A stretch of DNA of 11,126 bases from Hydnum rufescens UP504 (taxonomy: Eukaryota; Basidiomycota; Agaricomycetes; Cantharellales; Hydnaceae). This document shows, in pieces, positions 6,788-11,126 of this stretch. Where the stretch lies: NCBI GenBank assembly GCA_014904985.1, contig MU128923.1, positions 379,429 through 390,554 of the forward strand. Direction: 5' to 3'. The translations under genes and the position numbers were made by a program. The notes under the pieces are model-generated. The model was not told where the DNA came from and did no database searches. It was given only the letters and a program-made list of their open reading frames with translations. Each line of letters begins with the position of its first letter. The stretch's first letter is position 1.

Positions 6788-7313
6788 AATTGTCCTGTAT
6801 AGACAGAGCCTATCCAGACAATAAATGAAGGGGTTGTTAAATCAGGGAATCACACCCTAGGTCCTCCTCTTGAGAGCCTATCAAAAGTGTGATAAGTGGG
6901 GTTGAGTTTTTGGAATTTACCCTAACACCAGCAGCAGTTCAACTAGCTTTTCAACTGGAGATGGGGGGAAAGATGATAGAAATTCGCATCTCCTGCACTT
7001 AATATACATCACAAAAAAATGCTATGGTAACTGGCAGAAAGGTGGGATTAAGGCAAAAATGATGAAAAAGAAACCAAGTCAAAAGCTTGAAAACTGAAGG
7101 AGATATTCAATTAACAAGTCAGAATAGGGGAATATGGCTTAACCAAGGTATTCCTCCTCTCCTACTGAAACACACAAATCCCTTGGGGAAAGGTGGAACT
7201 GTTGCCCTAGATGTACCTGCCATCAGACATAGGGTGCTGGAACCATAATTGCCTTTAGTAATCAGAAAAGCAGAGGTAAAAGTGAAATGAGCCATGGGGA
7301 GACTAAATTACAG
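6788..7313. other. No gene recognised
   Basis: This stretch is G-rich over C-rich on the plus strand, with scattered stops in all frames that I followed and only one CG (about 6986). I see no conserved motif, repeat or RNA gene. It could be intron or 3' sequence of the frame at 6480, if that is real. Confidence 0.5.
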
Positions 7314-7448
7314 AATGCCGAGTTCTAATCCGCTTGTTTTTCCACTGGTACCGTTCGATGCGTATTTTCAGCATCTTTCCAGGGGTGGTTATTTCGAGTG
7401 AATCAAATCAAAACTGATGGAGTTATTTGCAAAATACTGAAGAATAGT
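7314..7448. repeat. Diverged ~130-bp direct repeat, copy A
   Basis: Shared landmarks with copy B at an offset of 161-162 bp are AGTTCT-ATCC, GGTACCGTT (7347-7355), ATCTTTC, GATCAAAA-like ATCAAAAC, GGAG.TATTTGC and AAATACT. Overall identity looks like 65-75% by eye. It is CpG-containing, unlike the repeats of the first 6.5 kb. Confidence 0.75.
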
Positions 7449-7478
7449 GTGGAACATGAGGTAGAATTGACCTGGAGG

Positions 7479-7609
7479 ATGCAGTTCTCATCCAATAAAC
7501 AGTGTGTGGTACCGTTAGACAGGTATTGATGTTATCTTTCTGGGAGCTGTCTTACTGAGTTGATCTGATCAAAATTGGTGGAGATATTTGCGAAATACTC
7601 CTTGAGAGT
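7479..7609. repeat. Diverged ~130-bp direct repeat, copy B
   Basis: This copy carries GGTACCGTT at 7508-7516 and GGAGATATTTGCGAAATACT at 7580-7599, matching copy A. Where copy B has TTTGCGAAAT, copy A has TTTGCAAAAT, a CG/CA difference. No coding potential was seen in either copy. Confidence 0.75.
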
Positions 7610-7690
7610 ATTGGAATAGCCCCTATTCAACATGTGACAAGTCTGTGAGTCAAAGTGGGAGTTGTGTTATGTAATCCAAGGTCAAATACC

Positions 7691-8155
7691 GCCCTTGAGG
7701 CAATTGGATACACCAATGGTGATACAATAGATGGATGAAAGTAAGCAAGTTGAATTGCTATAGCCTGGTTGAACTGGCTTGGAAATAAGTACAATTTGGA
7801 TGGCCTGTTGAAGTGCCAAGGACAGACAAATAATTGTCTCATATTTAGGGTGGAGGAAAAGTAAAAAGGACCACAGATCCTGGGATGTTGAATCCCATGC
7901 TAATCAGCACCAAAAGGAGAAAAATGAAGGAGTGTGTGATACGAACGAGAAAGAGAACATCAAAATAATGGTACATCTCCGAAGCATCCTGGAGTTAAGA
8001 ACACAGAAAGAAATGAACAACCCGAGTAAAAATAATACCTGACAATCATCGTCCAATGGGATAATTATCACCTCCAAATCACCATTATTAGGCCACACAG
8101 CATAAGTCGTGGTCCCTCATACCAAGACAACAATCAAAAAAAAAAAAAAAAAAAA
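7691..8155 (+). mobile_element. Candidate poly(A)-tailed retroposon (465 bp)
   Basis: The segment ends in a run of 20 A (8136-8155). CAAATACC directly after the run (8156-8163) is repeated at 7683-7690, which would be an 8-bp target duplication bounding a 465-bp insert. A poly(A) end with a flanking direct repeat is the hallmark of LINE-mobilised SINEs and processed transcripts. The body is unrecognised and I see no convincing tRNA-type A and B boxes; TGTTGAATCCC at ~7885-7895 is at best a degenerate B box. An 8-bp match at this spot by chance is possible at the level of a few percent. Confidence 0.45.
8136..8155. repeat. A20 homopolymer
   Basis: Twenty consecutive A bases form the longest homopolymer in the window. 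It marks the point where the plus strand changes from G-richer than C to C-richer than G. Confidence 0.95.
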
Positions 8156-8163
8156 CAAATACC

Positions 8164-8400
8164 ACATAGTTAAAAACGAACTGAATTCTTGATTTGGATA
8201 TATACAATCTGGTCCACGACACTCCTTTTTTACAATGCGTTGTCTGTAGTTGCCTACGCAATTGCTGGAATCAGCAATGGTATCCTTCACTCTCGTGTAA
8301 TCAAGCCAACATCCTCTTGTCTCTGATCCTCATATCCATACTTTTCGAACACATGAGCTGGCGTGTCTAGGCGTCATGTAACAATCACCCAGAGTTGCTT
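8164..8400. other. No gene recognised
   Basis: CpG-containing, AT-rich DNA with no frame, repeat or RNA gene that I can support. Confidence 0.5.
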
Positions 8401-8470
8401 TACTCCCTCTCCTCCTCGCCATACCCAACCCAACTCGCACTTATAAATCACTAAATCACCACCAAACAGA
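8401..8470 (+). promoter_or_regulatory. Promoter-like CT-rich tract with TATAAA
   Basis: A pyrimidine tract (8401-8420) and a C-rich stretch are followed by TATAAA (8442-8447) and then ACCACCAAACAG. This arrangement resembles fungal core promoters. The first ATG downstream (8519) reaches a stop after three codons, so no gene can be attached to it; it may be a fossil or a chance match. Confidence 0.25.
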
Positions 8471-9932
8471 CTCATTCGTCTATGTGAGCAAGTAAGAGCA
8501 ATCATCGATAGTTCCCAAATGCTGAGATAATCAACACTTCAGATCTCTAAACCCTATATAGCCCTTAGTAGAAACAAAGGCGTACCGCAATATCATCACT
8601 CCCTGACGAGTCTCCTACTGCGATAGAACTGTATGGTTATAGACTCCTCAGAAACAGCTCATTTACATATCGCACTCAAAATACCAGCCATTAACACTGG
8701 TAGAAAGTAATTCATCACCTAATGAACGCACAACCAAACAGCACTCATGTGTCCACGTCCAAATCCACCTCCATCAAGAACCTGTCCTTCAATATGCACA
8801 TACAACTGTGTCTGCACCATTGTGGTTAATTGTTATGCACTTACAACATCCCAAACTAAAAACCGCTTCATGTACAATCCCAGATGTCGACTTCTTGATT
8901 TAATCCTTGAATTTATTCATATACAAAAACTACTTCAATCCGCAACCTCCAAAGAAACAATAGATCTTAGCATCATCCTGAATATGCGGTGAATTAGTCT
9001 CCTAATCTGTAAGAACCATGAAATTCCTATAGACGTGCCATTGCAGCCCAAAATCATATCTCCCTCGTCTCTAATAAGAGTAATCATTACCAAGAAAATA
9101 TGATTACCAGCCACTCAATATGGTCAGCCTAGCCAATAAAGCCATCACATAAAATAGGAGCGAGAACTCCTTAAATAGACAAACGACAATTTGTATGACC
9201 TTTAGGTAGGCCTACATGGCTGAAATCAAGTTTTGATGTCATAGTGATGATTCAATAAAAGTCATCTAAATTGACAACTCGGACAAAATATACAAAATTC
9301 TGACCAATAAAATTTGACATCATCAGCTATAACAGTACAAAGATGACATCAAATTCAATGGGCAACTTTTGCAAAAATCTGCAGATACAACCCAAAAACA
9401 TCTATTCAATAACATATAAAACACATAAATATAACACCAACGCAAATAATTACCCTGCTATTTAATTAAAAATGCTAATATATGCGGAAATTATCAAAAA
9501 ACTCAGCCACCATAGGGATATCGCGCGTAAGCATTAGAATCCAAATATCAAAAAACACCAGAACTATCCCTCACCTCACTCTCACTCCAATATACAAAGG
9601 TACCATATTGTGGTGTCTAAATAATCATATGCATATAATGCGCCGAAAATTCCTGCGATAAAAAAGACCATACCATAAACAACCCATACACGCCACCGCA
9701 CCACATGAGCCTCAGACCAGGGGGAGGCCAAGGGATACAGACCAAACCAATAGAGATGGGACCTCTAGGGACCCCAAATAAGAGCAGGACGAAAATAAAT
9801 CATGGCCCCAAAGGAGCAAAATATTTAAGATCACCACTAGAAATACAATGAGAGAAGAAAAACAAACATCCAAAATAAGATCAACACCACCAGGACACTT
9901 GACATAGACAAACCATATACACACCTCCCAGA
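8471..9932. other. Unrecognised AC-rich region without a supported gene
   Basis: The plus strand is poor in G and rich in A and C. The longest ATG-started frame here is 81 codons (8747-8992, start MCPRPNPPPSRTCPS), with no recognisable domain and a composition expected from the base skew. CG dinucleotides are present at normal-looking frequency. Minor features are a 10-bp palindrome GTAGGCCTAC (9206-9215), TGACATCA-type motifs at 9232-9353 and ATATGCATAT near 9629. Confidence 0.5.
9232..9353. repeat. Cluster of TGACATCA-type motifs, 11-bp inverted repeat
   Basis: TTTGATGTCAT (9232-9242) is the exact reverse complement of ATGACATCAAA (9343-9353), and a further TGACATCA lies at 9315-9322. TGACATCA is close to the CRE/ATF-type site bound by bZIP factors. 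Three occurrences in 122 bp could be regulatory or chance. Confidence 0.4.
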
Positions 9933-9948
9933 GTGCGCGCACGCGCAT
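9933..9948. other. Z-DNA-prone alternating purine-pyrimidine tract
   Basis: GTGCGCGCACGCGCAT alternates purine and pyrimidine over all 16 bases and contains a self-complementary TGCGCG-CA-CGCGCA core. It holds four CG dinucleotides, nearly as many as the whole first 6.5 kb. Confidence 0.7.
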
Positions 9949-10077
9949 CCACTCCCTGAACATCTTAGCTATGTAGACAGATAGCAGATATACTCACTCT
10001 ACAAAAAATCATATTCAACCAAAAATTTCAGCCACTAAATTCATATCAGACAATATCACAATGCAGTTCACTATGAC

Positions 10078-10200
10078 AGGAGACGGTGGAAGGGCGAAGA
10101 GCCGGCTGGGAAGGGGAGGGAGCTGGCACGCAGGCGCGTAGGTCACATGAGGCGACCGCACTGCGAGGACCCGGGGGGGTAGATAAGAAGCGAAACAAAA
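10078..10200. other. CpG-dense GC-rich patch with G-quadruplex-like runs
   Basis: About 11 CG dinucleotides fall in roughly 120 bp, in an otherwise AT-rich, G-poor region. Four G-runs (10092-10094, 10108-10110, 10113-10116, 10118-10120) could form a quadruplex with one long loop. A 95-codon frame crosses it, but its first codon is GTG (10086), so it is not a credible eukaryotic gene. A CpG-island-like promoter or a foreign insert are both possible. Confidence 0.5.
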
Positions 10201-10884
10201 GTCGGAACATAAAAAAATCTAAAAATGATCCTCACACCCCCAATGACAAAATAGCCACTAGGCAAGACCTTGAAAAAGTTCTGACACGAACCGCCCATAA
10301 GGACACAAATATAAAGGGGTATAAACACATCCAATATATGCCAAAAACAAACAATCACGCCCAATCTACCTAAATACATTAAGGGAACCAACAAACAATC
10401 ACACCAAACTCACCAAACACACTCATACAATCAAACATCCAAACACAAAATCCAAGTGAACTGGAACAAACTAGGTACCATCGACAGACACCGGACAAAA
10501 TTGCCAACAAATGTCACAGAGACAAGTGCAAGGAAAATCACTCTGAAATCCTGGCATGTGAATAATAGACTCACAACTCGTTTAGCGCAAAGGAATCGAT
10601 AAATCAAATGGTTACTAAGCCAGACTCTACTCTCAGAAAAGAACTCAAATGAAGATAATTGGAGAACACAAGTCTAAACAAATCGTTGAATAATCCCACA
10701 TACTACTACCTCCCACAGACAAGGTATGGACTTGAAATTAGACAAATGGTAAACCACTACTAAAAATTAACAATAAAAGCCATGTCCAAAATAAATACAA
10801 AACAAATAACCAATTGTTTACTTCTAAGACATTCAACTCCTTTTCAGGAAAAAAGAGAACAACAAGCTATATTGAATGATTAAA
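10201..10884. other. AC-rich DNA, no gene recognised
   Basis: Strongly skewed sequence (for example 10381-10450 is almost entirely A and C). No frame, repeat family or RNA gene could be supported. Confidence 0.5.
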
Positions 10885-11126
10885 CACTTTTAAATTACAC
10901 CCCAAATTAGGGTGGAATAGGCTTAATTTAATAATACATAGCCCTGACTGCATCCAAAAAATGGAATCAATTTGGATGTGTGGGAAGTAGCTTAAATAGG
11001 AGGGGGGAAGGAAGATCAAAAGTGAATTACATAAGATGTTAGAGCAGGGGGTGGCTCTGTATTACACCACTTGAGTTCAATACCATATACTGTGGAGTGG
11101 TTAACACGTGCCAATGACTACACGCC
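10885..11126 (+). repeat. Third, diverged copy of the palindrome 1 arm (cut by window end)
   Basis: ATCCAAAAAATGGAATCAATTTGGATGTGTG, in two pieces here (start 10950), matches 33-60 with small differences. GATCAAAAGTGAATTACATAAGATG matches 97-120, and GTGCCAA near 11108 matches 178-184. Upstream, CCCAAATTAGGGTGGAAT (10901-10918) matches the reverse complement of the flank at 1205-1222, so the copy extends outside the paired arm. It is in the same orientation as the left arm. Identity is clearly lower than between the two arms of palindrome 1. Confidence 0.85.

Noticed and set aside
7886..7899. tRNA-like B box (GATGTTGAATCCC) suggesting a tRNA-derived SINE or tRNA gene
   Set aside because: The core lacks the GTTCGA motif, no matching A box or cloverleaf could be drawn, and no other tRNA candidates were seen.
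8747..8992. 81-codon ATG-started frame with Cys/Pro-rich start
   Set aside because: No domain, no promoter in place, and composition matches the AC-rich surroundings. It could be real only with transcript support.
9712..9963. 83-codon hydrophobic minus-strand frame
   Set aside because: The sequence is what the G-poor plus strand yields on the minus strand; no motif or signal supports a gene.
10086..10373. 95-codon basic frame on the plus strand
   Set aside because: It begins at GTG, so it is not a credible eukaryotic start, and half of it is the GC-rich patch. It is kept only as a note under that feature.

Overview
This is a eukaryotic, gene-poor, transposon-derived window, most likely from a basidiomycete fungus. 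The lineage is inferred from one relic: a decayed Ty3/Gypsy-type pol at 5110-6238 carries a GPDGLSR linker and a pre-reverse-transcriptase block of the kind I associate with basidiomycete Gypsy elements. I see no complete protein-coding gene, tRNA, rRNA, CRISPR array or bacterial operon.

Layout. 1-1208 is a large palindrome (arms 1-502 and 644-1208, about three mismatches plus one 63-bp indel). The window starts inside this element, and a diverged copy of its arm returns at 10885-11126. 1209-2070 is non-coding flank built from degenerate copies of the same modules. 2071-2172 is a small nested hairpin. 2176-4821 is a second, larger palindrome (arms 2176-2405 plus 3020-3560, facing 4053-4821; loop 3561-4052). 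Its left arm is interrupted by a 609-bp solo LTR (2406-3014) with 5-bp target duplications, and the right arm still shows the empty site. 4627-5212 holds two tandem copies of a ~300-bp unit made of the outer-arm sequence. They run into the Gypsy pol relic at 5110-6238.

6239-6480 looks promoter-like and leads to a short basic Pro/Lys-rich reading frame (6480-6665, continuing out of frame to 6787). 6788-10884 is mostly unrecognised. It holds a diverged ~130-bp repeat pair (7314-7609), a candidate poly(A)-tailed retroposon with 8-bp target duplications (7691-8155), a promoter-like stretch near 8440, a Z-DNA-prone tract (9933-9948) and a CpG-dense, GC-rich patch (10078-10200).

The unifying observation is a CpG desert. 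By my reading there are only five CG dinucleotides in 1-6540, against roughly 85 in 6541-10880. Repeat copies show TG in one copy where another has CA or intact CG. The stops inside the pol frame up to its frameshift are all TGA, the stop that CGA arginine codons become by CpG deamination. This points to CpG methylation and deamination, or a CpG-directed RIP-like process, acting on the repeats and stopping sharply near 6.54 kb. The two long palindromes could give long hairpin transcripts and so seed small-RNA silencing; that part is inference.
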